Shown here: one piece after another, positions 1 to 8,942 of the stretch | How the letters are laid out: each line of letters starts with the position of its first letter | Position numbering within the stretch: the stretch's first letter is position 1 | Origin: Bolinopsis microptera | Lineage: Eukaryota > Ctenophora > Tentaculata > Lobata > Bolinopsidae | Assembly: GCF_026151205.1 (NCBI RefSeq) | Contig: NW_026971909.1 | Coordinates: forward strand, 1 to 19,784 | DNA length: 19,784 nt | Direction of reading: 5' to 3' | Translations under genes and position numbers: made by a program | The notes under the pieces: generated by a model | Database searches by the model: none | What the model was told of the DNA's origin: nothing | The model's input: the letters and a program-made list of their open reading frames with translations, nothing else

Positions 1-480
1 TTAAAACTAAAATGTGGCATATATTAGTCGTCAATTTTCATATGATCTGAAAAAATATATAATGTCCACAGGTTTTTCTGACTTCTGGTCGATCATAGGA
101 TAAATGCAAATAACCGTAATAAGCACGTGTGTTTATTATGACTTACAAAATACTAAAATGGTAAAAATGGGTTGCAAAATAACCGTAACACAAAAAAATT
201 TTTAAAGATATATATTAAATTACTCATAAACACTAAAACAGTGATATCAATACGAACAACGATATCAGGGTACGAATTCAGTGAACTAATACGGACCATT
301 CCAGAACAAAATCACACATAGATAAGTTATTGCAGACAACTCTTCTGTGAACTAACTGTAGTTGTATCCAATTAAATTGTGTAATGCTATTGGGTCTTAT
401 TCGATGATCAAATAATTACTACTTTTTTTTACTGCAAAGACAATTTTTAATAATAATGTAATTATCTTGTATTGTTTCAG
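1..480. other. AT-rich upstream / intronic stretch, no gene seen
   Basis: Stops occur often in all six frames and no coding block can be supported. The last bases (a T-rich stretch ending in TTGTTTCAG at 472-480) form a good splice acceptor for the exon that starts at 481, so at least the 3' end is probably intron. Earlier exons of that gene would lie further left, outside the window. Confidence 0.5.
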
Positions 481-681
481 TTTTGCCGACCCAGATGTTT
501 GTCCCCAAGAATCCTAAAGGAAGCCTATATCGGTTCAGTAGTGGTGATGGTAAGTACCTGGCGGTGGATCGAGCGAATGGAGTGCAACGAAATTACGTGG
601 CTGTTCTTAGCACTCGCACTTGGATAACTTACAAGTCATTTTCAAACTCCCCTACTATAGATGCAGCTGGATTTCGAATGG
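481..681 (+). CDS. Internal exon of an unidentified + strand gene (exon a)
   Basis: The exon follows a strong acceptor (TTGTTTCAG, ending 480) and is followed by donor GTTAGT at 682. Two bases complete a split codon, then the frame is open from 483 for 66 codons and leaves one base at the end. The peptide begins LPTQMFVPKNPKGSLYRF and contains GDGKYLAVDRANG, followed by Thr/Ser-rich sequence and AAGFRM. The GKYLAVD turn faintly recalls beta-trefoil proteins such as fibroblast growth factors, but length and cysteine pattern do not establish this, so no family is assigned. The one-base overhang joins cleanly to the exon at 2501, making a glycine codon (G + GT). That joining is the main support that both belong to one gene. 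A competing frame starting ADPDVCPQES stops after a few codons and was not preferred. Confidence 0.5.
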
Positions 682-877
682 GTTAGTTTTAAAAATTCAC
701 TTTATGTTTTCAAAGCTTTTTTTATGGGGTATATAACAGTACGGCAGAGGGGCAGTTTAGCGGGACTGTTCAGCGAAGGATGATAAAAAAAAAAGGCGGC
801 ATTACATAAAACAGTAAACATAAAACAGGTGCGTGATAGATAGGTATACTGAGTCCTTTCTTCCTTAAGCTCCTAGT

Positions 878-966
878 CCAATGTAATGAGTCCACGTGTT
901 CCAATGTAATGAGACACGTGTTCCAATGTAATGAGTCACGTGTTCCAATGTAATGAGTCACGTGTT
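878..966. repeat. 22-bp minisatellite, four copies, each with CACGTG
   Basis: There are four head-to-tail units at 878-900 (23 bp), 901-922, 923-944 and 945-966. The core is CCAATGTAATGAGTCACGTG followed by TT. Units 3 and 4 are identical; unit 1 has one inserted C and unit 2 has GAGACACGTG. Every unit keeps the E-box palindrome CACGTG, and units 3 and 4 also have the overlapping AP-1 heptamer TGAGTCA. There are no spacers, so it is not a CRISPR array. Confidence 0.95.
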
Positions 967-2421
967 CCTTCCTTACAATGCTTCTGGACACAAAGGGAAA
1001 ACACCACAAGGGTAAGGCTGAAATCTTCGTAAACTACATCCATTTAGAGCCTTAATTATTTGTTATATAAAGTATTAAAACACTACTATAAAAGTACAAA
1101 ATAAGTGGCCCACGTAAAAAAAAGACCAACTGAAGAAGACCAAAGTATATTAATATTATATAGTAAAATATATAAGCGGGTAATACCCTTCTGCTGAAGA
1201 GTTGGGAGTACTTTCCGGTCGTTTCTGTCCTTTTAAAATTATAGTATTAGTAATGAAAATCTTGGCAATTTTGATGTAAAAACTCAGGTTGGAGTCAAAG
1301 TTATCTTTGGGGGGGAATAAGGTTTTTCCCTGCATAAAAAATTTTTCAACAAGAACGCTTTAAAACTAGCACCTCGCAACCATTGTGTCATTGTTTTAAA
1401 TTAACAGTAGAGTTAAGACAGAGACATCAGTCTACGGGTGCACAAATTTCTCAACCCCATGTAGCAATTTAAAAACCACACAGTCTCACCTCAAACCCCC
1501 TCACAACTTTTAAATTGTAAATAATAATTGTGGTATAATACCCACCTTTTCCCCACGGTATACCAGATTCCCAAACTCACGGTGGCCAAGTCACGTGGCC
1601 CCACCTTGTGCAGCTTGTTTAGTGTTTTTCCTTTATCTTGTCCCGGGCGCGATAAAGGACGCTTCCCCAGAGGGTAGGACGGTAACCTTTGGGGGGGGGA
1701 AAAGCGCCCCGTCCACCACTGCGTCCTTTTTGGAGTGTCTTGTTTTTGAGTTATGATTAAAATTAAATTTATTCAACTTATGTACATATTATAGAGGATA
1801 ATTATCTTTCAACGATTACAATTTCGGTGGTTAGGCTATGAGAAATGTAAAAACGTAGCATAATTTAAATTCTCTGTATATACAAAATATTTACTAAAAT
1901 TCGGGAGTCCTTTCTAACCTAGAGTTGGGGCATATGGGATCACATTGTTCAAAACCACAGGCCTGAAACACTATTCAACTAGATGGGGTCATGGTCTTTT
2001 TTTACTCACGAGGTAATAAATGATTTAATTTTAATTTTAAAATATTATTTTGTGTGAAATATTGCATGATAATATACCAAGTTAAATGTTTAAGATCCTT
2101 CAGCTTCCTTTCTATTGGCCCGTAATACTTTGTATGCCATGTGGCTGTTTGTAATTGCTGAAAGTAACAGAATAAATTAATTAACAATTTTTTTTTAAAT
2201 GAGTGTAAAACTATTGTCCAGGTAAAAGAAAGCCGATTAGTATGGGTTTTACAGTGTGTAGCCTGGTCGCCGTGTGGACAATATATCGCTCTGGGGACCC
2301 ACACTCACTATCTCTACCTTATCAACAGGACCAATAGAAAGGTATGTACGTCTGTCTGTCTGTCTGTTCAGCTGACTTTGTAGCTATTGTGCTACTTGTT
2401 ATGCTAACATCTGCTTACACT

Positions 2422-2460
2422 TCCATTCTACAATTTACATTCCATTCCTACAATTTACAT
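2422..2460. repeat. 20-bp tandem duplication
   Basis: TCCATTCTACAATTTACAT at 2422-2440 is followed directly by the same sequence with one extra C at 2441-2460, and a third truncated TCCAT follows. It lies about 40 bp upstream of the acceptor of exon b and overlaps what would be its pyrimidine-rich branch region. A (TCTG)4 run sits slightly upstream at 2351-2366. Confidence 0.9.
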
Positions 2461-2500
2461 TCCATCACTGAGACTAAACATGTTTGTAAACTACTGTCAG

Positions 2501-2634
2501 GTTGCAGGAGAGATGCTGATCCCAGAATCAGTATCTGGCAGAGCTGTACAATTTCTACAGAGAAGTACACAGCGCCATGTCAGGAAACAGTGTCATGGAA
2601 AGACTTCAGTCACCACCGGAAACACAAGTTCCAG
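2501..2634 (+). CDS. Internal exon of the same + strand gene (exon b)
   Basis: The acceptor is CTACTGTCAG ending at 2500. The first two bases complete the codon left open by exon a, then the frame runs 44 codons to CAG at 2632-2634. The peptide starts CRRDADPRISIWQSC and ends SHHRKHKFQ. Three cysteines (in CRRD, QSC and APCQ) and a basic His/Arg/Lys end suggest an extracellular or disulfide-bonded domain, but no family is recognised. The next bases are GCATGT, a GC-type donor rather than GT; reading on would reach a stop at 2662-2664. The following exon opens in exactly the required phase 0, which supports the GC donor. An alternative GT donor at 2639 would leave a phase that makes the next exon hit a stop quickly. 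Confidence 0.5.
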
Positions 2635-2861
2635 GCATGTATAATTGTTGTTGCCTTCGCTTAATTTTAAAAACTACTCATACTACCCAACTTTAGCGCT
2701 GTACTGATATATCACTCCACCTTTTTTTTTCGATGGTTCCCTACTCGTTTTACCTACTCTCCTTAACAGTATTTGAACTTGAATTTTATCATTTCAACTA
2801 AGGGCCGTCCTACCATCACTGGATTTTAAATTTTTATGAGTCTTAATCGTCTTGATTACAG
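2635..2861 (+). other. GC-AG intron, 227 bp
   Basis: The junctions are CAG|GCATGT at 2634/2635 and TTGATTACAG| at 2861. GC-AG introns are a known minor class spliced by the major spliceosome, usually with an otherwise strong donor; here CAG before the cut and T at +6 fit. Frame continuity across it (phase 0) is the evidence. A T-to-C sequencing error in a normal GT donor is the main alternative. Confidence 0.4.
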
Positions 2862-3034
2862 GTTGTTACAGACGATCATATTGATTATGAAGTTTGCGGA
2901 AAAATTTTCATAAAAAGAAGACTTCCACAAAAACGAATGATACTGGCGAAAGAAAAGCGAGTAAAAAAAGGTAAACTTTATATTTCCTACCTTGCTCATG
3001 AACTGTATTATGATCAGTACGAGACCCAGAAAGG
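2862..3034 (+). CDS. Exon of the same + strand gene (exon c), basic region
   Basis: The acceptor TTGATTACAG ends at 2861. The phase 0 frame is open to 3035 and reads VVTDDHIDYEVCGKIFIKRR, then a Lys/Arg-rich stretch (about 16 of the first 38 residues basic), then GKLYISYLAHELYYDQYETQ. Two donors are possible: GTAAAC at 2971, which would end the exon after the basic stretch, or GTGAGG at 3035. I prefer the longer exon because the intervening 21 codons stay open and coding-like (tyrosine-rich). A stop at 3036-3038 directly follows, so this could also be the terminal exon. With exons a and b it makes about 165 residues of a protein I cannot identify. Confidence 0.5.
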
Positions 3035-3090
3035 GTGAGGAGCACGTTTCCTTGATTTTTTTTAGGGGATTTGTATGGGATTTGAGCCTT

Positions 3091-3700
3091 GTAGGGGATT
3101 TATGTTCCGGGGTATTTGGAACATGTTTAGGTGGTTAAAATAGTTAGTTACCTGACCCAAACCATCGATAAAAAACAAGTTTTCTACCTCTCAACCCACT
3201 CAGGCCACTACCAGGGGCCACGCCCCATCCCCGAATAGCTGAAATCCAGGTAAAATCAAGACTGAGAATCTATACCCTGTAGGGGATTTATGTTCCGGGG
3301 TATTTGGAACATGTTTTTAGGTGGTTTAAAATAGTTAGTATCTGACCCAACCCATCAGAAAAAATCCAAGTTTGGAGACCTCTCCAAACAACCAACCAAC
3401 CCACTCAGCAGGGCCACTACCCAGGGGCTCCCACGCCCACCCCAAAATAGGCTGAAAATCCAGGTTAAAATAATCAGACTGAGAAATCTTTACAAAATTA
3501 AAACCCCAACCCCCCAGCATGAGAATTTATGGTTTCCCGGTGGTGGCACAAGTTTTCGTGGTAAGTAACTAGTAACTGACCCCAAACCAACAGAAAAACC
3601 GATTTTTCGAACATCATGAGACCCACTCAGGAGGAGGGGCCGCCACTAGGGGCCAAGCTGCACGCCTAACCACACCCAGAAAGCTACAGGGGGTTGGGTA
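3091..3700. repeat. Three-copy decaying tandem repeat, unit about 190-240 bp
   Basis: Copy 1 starts at 3091 and copy 2 at 3279, both with the same roughly 35-base opening GTAGGGGATTTATGTTCCGG and on through GGAACATGTTT. Both then share the blocks TAGTTAG, CTGACCCAA, CCCACTCAG, GCCACTACC, GGGGC and AATCCAGG in the same order. Copy 3 begins near 3519 with ATTTATGGTTTCCCGG and keeps CTGACCCCAAACC, CCACTCAGGAGG and CCACTAGGGGCC. Copy 2 is longer than copy 1 mostly through expanded A, C and G runs, which could be real divergence or homopolymer sequencing error. No coding capacity. Confidence 0.8.
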
Positions 3701-4563
3701 TAAAGTAATGTTAAATTTATACGTTGGGGTCTTAAATACCACCATCGTGATTTCATATTATTAGACCTGTAATTTTGGGCAGATGGCATGCTGGAAACAG
3801 CTACCCCATTCGAGGATACCGTCGCCAATGTATCGAAAATTATGAATAATTTATTTAATACGCCGAAATAATATTAAATTTCACCTAAATTGTTTCTTTC
3901 CCGGGACATTCTAAGGCGCCCCAGATAAATTTTTTTTCATATAAAACTGTAGATAATTAATGGCTGCATCTGATATGAAAAAATTGGAACCCAAACGGAT
4001 ATGAAATGACTGAAGTTATCAAGCATTTTTATGTATCTCGTTAAACAAAAACTTATCGGTGATTAGGTTGATAGGGACACCTTAAAATTAATTTGGGTTA
4101 CCTAGTCAATATAAAAAAACGGGTTCACACTAATCACCTGAACCAGGTAAACTCCCCCAATCACACATCTGATCACAAACGTAATGAATAAAACCCTCGT
4201 ATATGCCTCGATATCTCTCGGTCATCTGGAGAAAAGCTAAAACTCCTCATTTGTTTCAGATCAAAAACCGTAATTTGAATGGCCAAATTACAAATTCTAT
4301 AAATTTTGGGCTCGACCTGATCATCAAAACTATCACACTAAAATTGCCGATAATAAATCCTTCATATACGAAAAAAAAAAAATTAACATTAATATTCTTT
4401 GAATTTAACCACATTCCTCGTATGAGGAGTGATAGTAAGTCAAACCAAAAAGAATAACCCCAGGAACATAAAATCCCCTACAAAGGTAACGAATCTCAGT
4501 CCCTGCATTTTAGTGAAACTTTTTGAGTGGGGTTTTGATTGAGTATTTAGTTATATTCAAGAC
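3701..4563. other. Intergenic, no gene seen
   Basis: AT-rich sequence with frequent stops in all frames. An 84-codon open frame on the + strand at 4203-4457 has an ATG but low-complexity, Asn/Ile/Lys-rich content typical of AT-rich non-coding DNA and no splice or promoter context. It is not called. Confidence 0.6.
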
Positions 4564-4599
4564 GGGGGGGGGGGCCAATGGCAATAAAAATGGCATAAA

Positions 4600-4702
4600 A
4601 TGGCATAAAATGGAGACTTTTATTTTCCTAATGGAGTAAAATTGGAAAAAAAAAAACCCCATGGAGTAAATTCTCCATTTTCTCCAATTTAAAATATTAG
4701 CC
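4600..4702. repeat. Left copy of 100-bp subterminal direct repeat
   Basis: It shares with 5738-5836 the ordered blocks GGCATAAAATGGAGACT, ATGGAG, GGAAAAA, ACCC, ATGGAGTAA (GATGAGTAA in the right copy), CTCCATTT, TCTCCAATTT (TCTTCCAATTT in the right copy) and TTAGCC. ATGGAG and CTCCAT within the unit are inverted and could pair as a weak hairpin. Confidence 0.75.
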
Positions 4703-5129
4703 AAGGAATTTTGACTTACCCGTGAAATTTCATCTTTAACACCATATTTAACCCCAACCTAAAATGGACAATCCTATAAACTGGTTTCATATTACGCTAA
4801 CTAGGGCGAACCAAGCTTATGAAAAGCTCATAATAGGCTACAAGATGCCTTATAACTAGGTTATAGAAGGCAACACTTCAGCAAACTCACAAATTACTAC
4901 CCAAAGCCTAGTGTTAAAGTTTAGATATATTTCTTTCTAATCTACAGGCCTACAGCAGGGAGTTGCGTAAATAGGGGAGAGTAAATAGGGCACTGAGAGT
5001 GAGACCTACTCCTCGAAAAGCCGAAACAAAGCTCGCACTGCAAAAAGGGGCAGGCCTGGCCTTCCGAGATAGCATTAAACCAAGTAGAAGCCGCGAGTCA
5101 ACATTGTGGTACCGAGGGGTAAATTTCTG

Positions 5130-5735
5130 AGGTCAACAATTTTTTTCAAAGTTTATCTGAAAAAACACTTTTCCTTTTTCCTCCACGCTTTCACGCTACC
5201 TTTGTTTCATATAAGCCGAAAAATTAGATTTTTATTTTTCGGGATCAAAATTTTTTCCAAATTTTTTTCTTTTTTTTTTTATTTTTTTATTCTGAAAAAA
5301 AAAACCGCTATTCCTCCCTCCCCCCCTTTTCTCCCCCTTTCTTTCTCCCACGTTTTCACCATGCTACCCTGTTCATTATTTTGCCCGAAAATATTTTTTC
5401 GGTTTTTCGGAATTTCCCGAACACCTTCCCCCCCTCGATACAACGATTTTGGACTCGAGTAGGCAGGAGGGCCTCGCCCTTTGCAAACACGAGCTCGGAA
5501 TCCGGGAGCTCTTCGATACGGGTAGGAACGTATCCAAAAAAAATGACTCGGACCGAACATTTTTCTAAGTCAACATTTATTCAAAAGTTTTTCCTCGCCC
5601 TGAAAACCACTTTTTTTTTCCATGTTTCATGATAGTGGCCGAAATATTTTTTTTTTAAAAAAAAATAATTTTTTTTTTTATTTATTTTTTTTTTTTTTTT
5701 GTTTTTCGAAATCAAAATTTTACCAGGTTTTTCAA
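5130..5735. repeat. T-rich degenerate tandem core, about three units
   Basis: Three segments (about 5130-5260, 5290-5420 and 5560-5735) share the order GTCAAC, CTGAAAA, a C/T-rich stretch with CACG or CCACT, TTTCA, a GCCGAAA or GCCCGAAA motif, then a long T run and TTCG(GG)ATCAAAATTTT. The middle unit lacks the first block and carries a pyrimidine-only stretch of roughly 45 bases with one A. Homopolymer length is the least reliable part. Open frames across it (for example 5106-5462) are artefacts of low complexity. Confidence 0.5.
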
Positions 5736-5737
5736 AA

Positions 5738-5836
5738 TGCATAAAATATGGGCATAAATGGAGACTATTTTTTCTCTATGGAGAAAAAAGGAAAAAACCC
5801 GATGAGTAATTCCCTCTCCATTTGTCTTCCAATTTA
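5738..5836. repeat. Right copy of 100-bp subterminal direct repeat
   Basis: This is the partner of the copy at 4600-4702. It ends in TTAGCC running straight into ATTGGCCCCCG, the right terminus. Differences from the left copy are mainly in A, T and G run length. Confidence 0.75.
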
Positions 5837-5844
5837 GCCATTGG

Positions 5845-5878
5845 CCCCCGCCCCCCCCCCCCCCCCCCCCTCCCCCCC
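5845..5878. repeat. Poly-C tract, 20 C uninterrupted
   Basis: CCCCCG is followed by 20 C, one T and seven C. The complementary strand is G-rich enough to form a G-quadruplex. Such a tract is also a hot spot for polymerase slippage and basecalling error, so the exact length is doubtful. Confidence 0.9.
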
Positions 5879-6189
5879 TTCATATCTATCTTGTCTATGA
5901 AATACGAGCAGTTTTTGGGTGAGAGCTCTACTGTCCGGTGCTAAACCGTCCGTAGATTCTACAATGCTAAATATGTAACGTACGTGTTGCGCGCCAAAAA
6001 AAATCCCCTTTTAAAAAAAACAAAATTTCAAGGAAACGTCCTTCTTTTTTCTCCTGGGAAAAAGGGTCTACTAACAAATTTAATTTGGAAACGCGCGATA
6101 TTCCCCCACTACTAGTCGTTTGTGTGCGGCGCAAATTTGTGTGTGCGTTTCGCCGCGAGCAATGTATCGTCGAACAGTATTGATGATTA
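5871..6189. other. Intergenic, no confident gene
   Basis: A short GC-richer patch with GCGC and CGCG clusters lies at 6085-6160 (GTGTGCGGCGCAAATTTGTG). A minus-strand open frame of 76 codons covers 5967-6197 but lacks a usable start and its composition is unconvincing. It may be the 3' untranslated part of the minus-strand unit that follows. Confidence 0.4.
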
Positions 6190-6436
6190 CGAATCAAGGT
6201 GGGGATGCTCGACTTTCAACTTTTTGAAACAAACAGCCAGGTTTTGTTCATAACAATAAAAAAAAAAAGTGGGCTTATCGTCAGATTTAAAATATTTCCA
6301 TTGTTCATATCGGTTTTCCAAAAGACCAATGAATAATAGGGTGAACCTGTAATAAGAATCAGATATCCACCTGGCAAGGCCAGTTAACACAGCTGAGGGT
6401 CCATACATTAAATCGTAATAAATTGACCCATGCCTC
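6190..6436 (-). CDS. Coding-like block downstream of the 6891 start, same strand
   Basis: On the minus strand a good acceptor (CGGTTGCAG) ends at 6437. Two readings are possible. In the first, a 22-codon exon 6436-6371 in phase 0 begins EAWVNLLRFNVWTLS and ends before a CAG|GTGGAT donor; its phase fits a donor at 6585 of the upstream exon. In the second, a longer frame with one base overhang contains SIYYDLMYGPSAVLTGLARW, then ISDSYYRFTLLFIGLLENRY, and ends in a stop near 6187 after crossing an A/T run. The second is longer and more protein-like, the first fits splicing better. A one-base error would reconcile them. The gene family is not recognised. Confidence 0.4.
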
Positions 6437-6585
6437 CTGCAACCGTGGTATGTTTTAATTTAAAAACATCATATCCACCGTAATTGATCGCGTACTTTTC
6501 AGTTACGGGTATAACTCAATTTAAATGGTCCCATACGACAGTTCACGTACTTGGCTTTCTAGATGCCAGTCCAACCCTAAAACAC

Positions 6586-6891
6586 CATGACTGTTTTGGA
6601 AGTATCGCCGATTAAAGTAAGTTCCAGATAAGGTGTGCACAATGATTTTCGAATTGTTTTTTGGATTGCCAAAAAAGGATTAAACAGAATAGCTTCCAAT
6701 AAATTCGAAGATAATACAGATACAAAGTAATCGGATAACCTATCTGCTGCAGCTTTTCCTCTGACTGTAATCATTTCAGGTATTAAACAGCTGTATTCTC
6801 CAGTTTGTGCCCAACCTCCAGAAACTTTCGCTTGCCAATCCTCCTCCACATAGATTTGAGACCGATAGTGGCTTCGGTAGTTAGGGTCCAT
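6586..6891 (-). CDS. First exon / ORF of an unidentified minus-strand gene, 102-104 codons
   Basis: ATG at 6891 lies in context AAAT-ATG-G. The frame runs without interruption to ATG at 6588-6586 (102 codons), where GTGTTT can act as donor; if unspliced it stops three codons later at 6577. The peptide begins MDPNYRSHYRSQIYVEEDWQ, has a Trp/Gly-rich stretch (KVSGGWAQTGEYS), then a helix-rich part with AAADRLSDYFVSVLSSNLLE and NPFLAIQKTIRKSL, and ends ELTLIGDTSKTVM. Codon content is balanced and unlike the low-complexity surroundings, which is why I think it is real. No signal peptide or membrane segment is obvious. I do not recognise the family, and no motif is diagnostic. Confidence 0.55.
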
Positions 6892-8192
6892 ATTTAAAAT
6901 ATTTTAAAAATACTGTGCCGGAGAAAATATTATGATCAAAATAATATATTACTTTTCCCCACACGTCAAATTAATGATTAGGACAATGCCAAAACAACAT
7001 GTGAATCGCCAATTGTCTGCCTGAGGTTTATATTTATACTACAAATATTTGCAATTTTCCGACTTTACAAGTGTTTCACAAAACCTATTTGCTATTGCCT
7101 ATGGAGTGTACATTATTAGCATCTAAAAATTTTGGTGTTTTTATTATATTCTCAGATAGCAGTGATCAGTAAGTGGGAGTAACGTAACGGATGTTGGATT
7201 ATTGAACTTCCGGGCAGAGTGCTCGGTTAATTAAGTAGTTTCAAAATTAAAAATTTCATGAAAGTGTTATGAATATTTCGATGAGACCCGTGTTATTTTT
7301 TTTTCAGTAAGGCCCGCTGACCCACTCAACAGAGGGGTGTAACGTTTACCTGTTTGGCGCCCCCTCGCCCCCTTTTGGTGTGGCCCCACCCTAAAAAATG
7401 AAAACAAATTAGGTGATTTTAGGGAGAGGATACACGCGCGCCGGTAAAAATCACTAAAAAAGTGTGTATTTAGGAGCAAAACGCGCAGTTTTGCTAGTAC
7501 TTTTAGTTTTAAGTTTTTTCGAAATTAGTCCCACATCAAAACGAACGATTTGTGTTGGGCACCCCCCCTGCACAGCGGGGCCCTTCGTTACGCCCCACTG
7601 CTACTCAAACGACATGTGATATACGTTAAAATATCGTACGTAACTGTTTATCACATGTGGCTAAGTTTATTATTCAGTTGAACACACAAACAGGGTCCAA
7701 GCGAATGGAAATGCTCTCTAAACACTTAATCTCCGGCTAGAAGGACAATTATACAGTAAAGGGATTTCTCTTGAGAAAGTGATCCTTTCCAACACTAAAC
7801 TGAAGGTTTTTGTGGGCAAAATTTGTAACAATAGGTTCCATATAATTTGTTAATAATTCTTATCCAACTTTTGTGGAATCTGTGCCTTTGACATAGAACT
7901 TGTGCGAACAATTTTTTTTGGTAGCTTAAAAAAATTGCATTTTGCATGAAGCAGTTATTTGATAAATGTTTTTTAATACATTTTATGGTTTCTAATAATA
8001 ACAACTTTATTTTTAAAATCCCAATTGTTACTAAATCCCCAAGGTGATTTTTTTTATATTATTTTGTTCACGCGATACTAAAAGAAAGTTAAATTTGGAA
8101 AAAACTGTAAATAAGATATTATAAGGTATTTAGACTGAAATATATAATAAAAGTTTTTAACAAGAACACAGTGCGACGACGATGTCAACTAA
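6892..8192. other. Non-coding 1.3 kb with GC-rich repeat scraps
   Basis: Mostly AT-rich. Two related GC-rich patches, 7309-7390 (GGCCCGCTGACCCACTCAAC) and 7558-7605 (GGGGCCCTTCGTTACGCCCC), resemble fragments of a dispersed repeat. The motif CCCACTCA also occurs in the 3091-3700 tandem repeat, and TTACGCCACTGC recurs at 11647-11658. No coding block is convincing. The segment nearest 8193 is presumably the 3' untranslated region of the next gene. Confidence 0.5.
8005..8010 (-). terminator. Possible poly(A) signal AATAAA
   Basis: The + strand reads TTTATT, giving AATAAA on the minus strand about 185 bases after the stop codon at 8195-8193. Position and orientation fit the minus-strand gene, but this hexamer is frequent by chance in AT-rich DNA. 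Confidence 0.3.
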
Positions 8193-8257
8193 TTAGCGAA
8201 TCTTTTTGCCTGATCCAGCTAGTTTCATGCCTGATGTCTTGCAGGAACAGGCCACAC
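8193..8257 (-). CDS. Terminal exon of the minus-strand multi-exon gene
   Basis: A pyrimidine-rich tract and acceptor (TTCTTTTCAGGTTAACTGAG) end at 8258. Two bases complete the glycine codon left by the previous exon, then VACSCKTSGMKLAGSGKKIR and stop TAA at 8195-8193. The upstream AG of the same tract (TTTTCAG, ending 8269) is the stronger acceptor, but in the incoming phase it gives an immediate stop, so I chose the downstream AG. The C-terminus is small, basic and contains two cysteines. Function unknown. Confidence 0.5.
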
Positions 8258-8434
8258 CTCAGTTAACCTGAAAAGAAATATACATCAATTTATAAAACCA
8301 GAAATTAAAAAATTTTATTGGTAGTAAATACAGCAGCATATTTTAACAGTAGTTACACTGAAAAAGTATTAATTTTCAATTACAAAAAGAAATGAAATAA
8401 CAACAAAACCAAACATTGAAATTTCAGAACTGAC

Positions 8435-8675
8435 CTTCTATTGAGGTGATGTGCTGGTCTTTCCCTAGCATGTGTGGGAGAATCTCACTGTTTTTTCCAT
8501 CTTCGAAAGCATGCCAAGAGATCTTGCCGCGGCGAGCCTCGGGTTGCGAAGCTGCCTGGGATAAATCGGTGTACACTTCTCCGCCCTAACATTCCTTCAG
8601 TTTTCTGTTCTTGAAGGGATTTGCGTTGTTCAGATAGTGGCTACATCACGGCTCCTGGTTTTTTCATTATCCCAG
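8435..8675 (-). CDS. Exon of the minus-strand gene, two frame breaks
   Basis: The acceptor GACCGGAGCAG ends at 8676 and the donor AAG|GTCAGT starts at 8434. Coding sequence is visible in three successive frames. The first begins WDNEKTRSRDVATI, the second contains SEQRKSLQEQKTEGMLG, and the third contains GEVYTDLSQAASQPEARRGK and then FEDGKNSEILPHMLGKDQHI. Each change moves the frame the same way by one base, as expected from two single-base insertions (or equivalents). The third frame leaves one base that joins correctly to the terminal exon. The protein is polar, Gln/Glu/Ser-rich and probably disordered in part. It may be a real gene in an unpolished assembly or a decaying copy. Confidence 0.5.
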
Positions 8676-8942
8676 CTGCTCCGGTCAGAAAGGATTAAAA
8701 TTAGAACATCAGTTGATATGATAGATAGATATAAAGTTTCCGATAAAAGGTGATTTCTGGTTGAAAAAACCATGCCGAAGAAATTTCAAGAAACCCAGTT
8801 TGTGACCACCCTGGTCATTCATTTAGCATTCGTCCTTTAAATAATGCATCTTCTAAGCCTTTTACTTAGCCCCCTACCACTACACTTGAAAGCAGACCAA
8901 ATAATCTTTAAATAATTGCGCTTAAAATCCAAACAAATAAAC

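Larger units (their letters stand above)
682..2500 (+). other. Long intron, 1.8 kb, repeat-bearing
   Basis: This is the inferred intron between exons a and b, GTTAGT to CTACTGTCAG. It holds a 22-bp minisatellite (878-966), a GC-richer homopolymer patch around 1540-1720 with G and C runs, a (TCTG)4 microsatellite at 2351-2366, and a 20-bp duplication at 2422-2460. A 100-codon open frame on the minus strand (2002-2304) crosses AT-rich DNA, has no start ATG in good context and no splice support, and is not called. No other gene is visible. Confidence 0.45.
4564..5870. mobile_element. 1.3 kb repeat element with G-tract/C-tract inverted ends
   Basis: The left end is 11 G then CCAATGGC (4564-4582). 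The right end is GCCATTGG then CCCCCG and 20 C (5837-5870), so the termini are inverted copies of each other. Just inside each end lies a copy of the same 100-bp sequence in direct orientation (4600-4702 and 5738-5836). Between them is a T-rich core of degenerate tandem units. No transposase, reverse transcriptase or integrase frame is visible. It could be a non-autonomous element (MITE- or TRIM-like), or two insertions of a shorter repeat flanking a satellite. No target-site duplication was identified, which keeps confidence modest. Confidence 0.45.

Noticed and set aside
878-966. CRISPR array
   Set aside because: Units follow each other directly with no unique spacers, in a eukaryotic context; it is a minisatellite.
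2002-2304. 100-codon minus-strand gene
   Set aside because: AT-rich, Lys/Leu/Asn-heavy second half, no ATG in context, no splice signals, and it lies in the inferred intron of the + strand gene.
4203-4457. 84-codon + strand gene
   Set aside because: Low-complexity composition expected of AT-rich intergenic DNA and an A10 run inside; no supporting signals.
5106-5632. Overlapping frames of 83-118 codons in the T-rich core
   Set aside because: They are Phe/Lys/Pro/Ser runs produced by homopolymers of a degenerate tandem repeat.
4564-5870. LTR retrotransposon
   Set aside because: The direct repeats are only about 100 bp, do not start TG or end CA, and the interior has no primer-binding site or polymerase coding.
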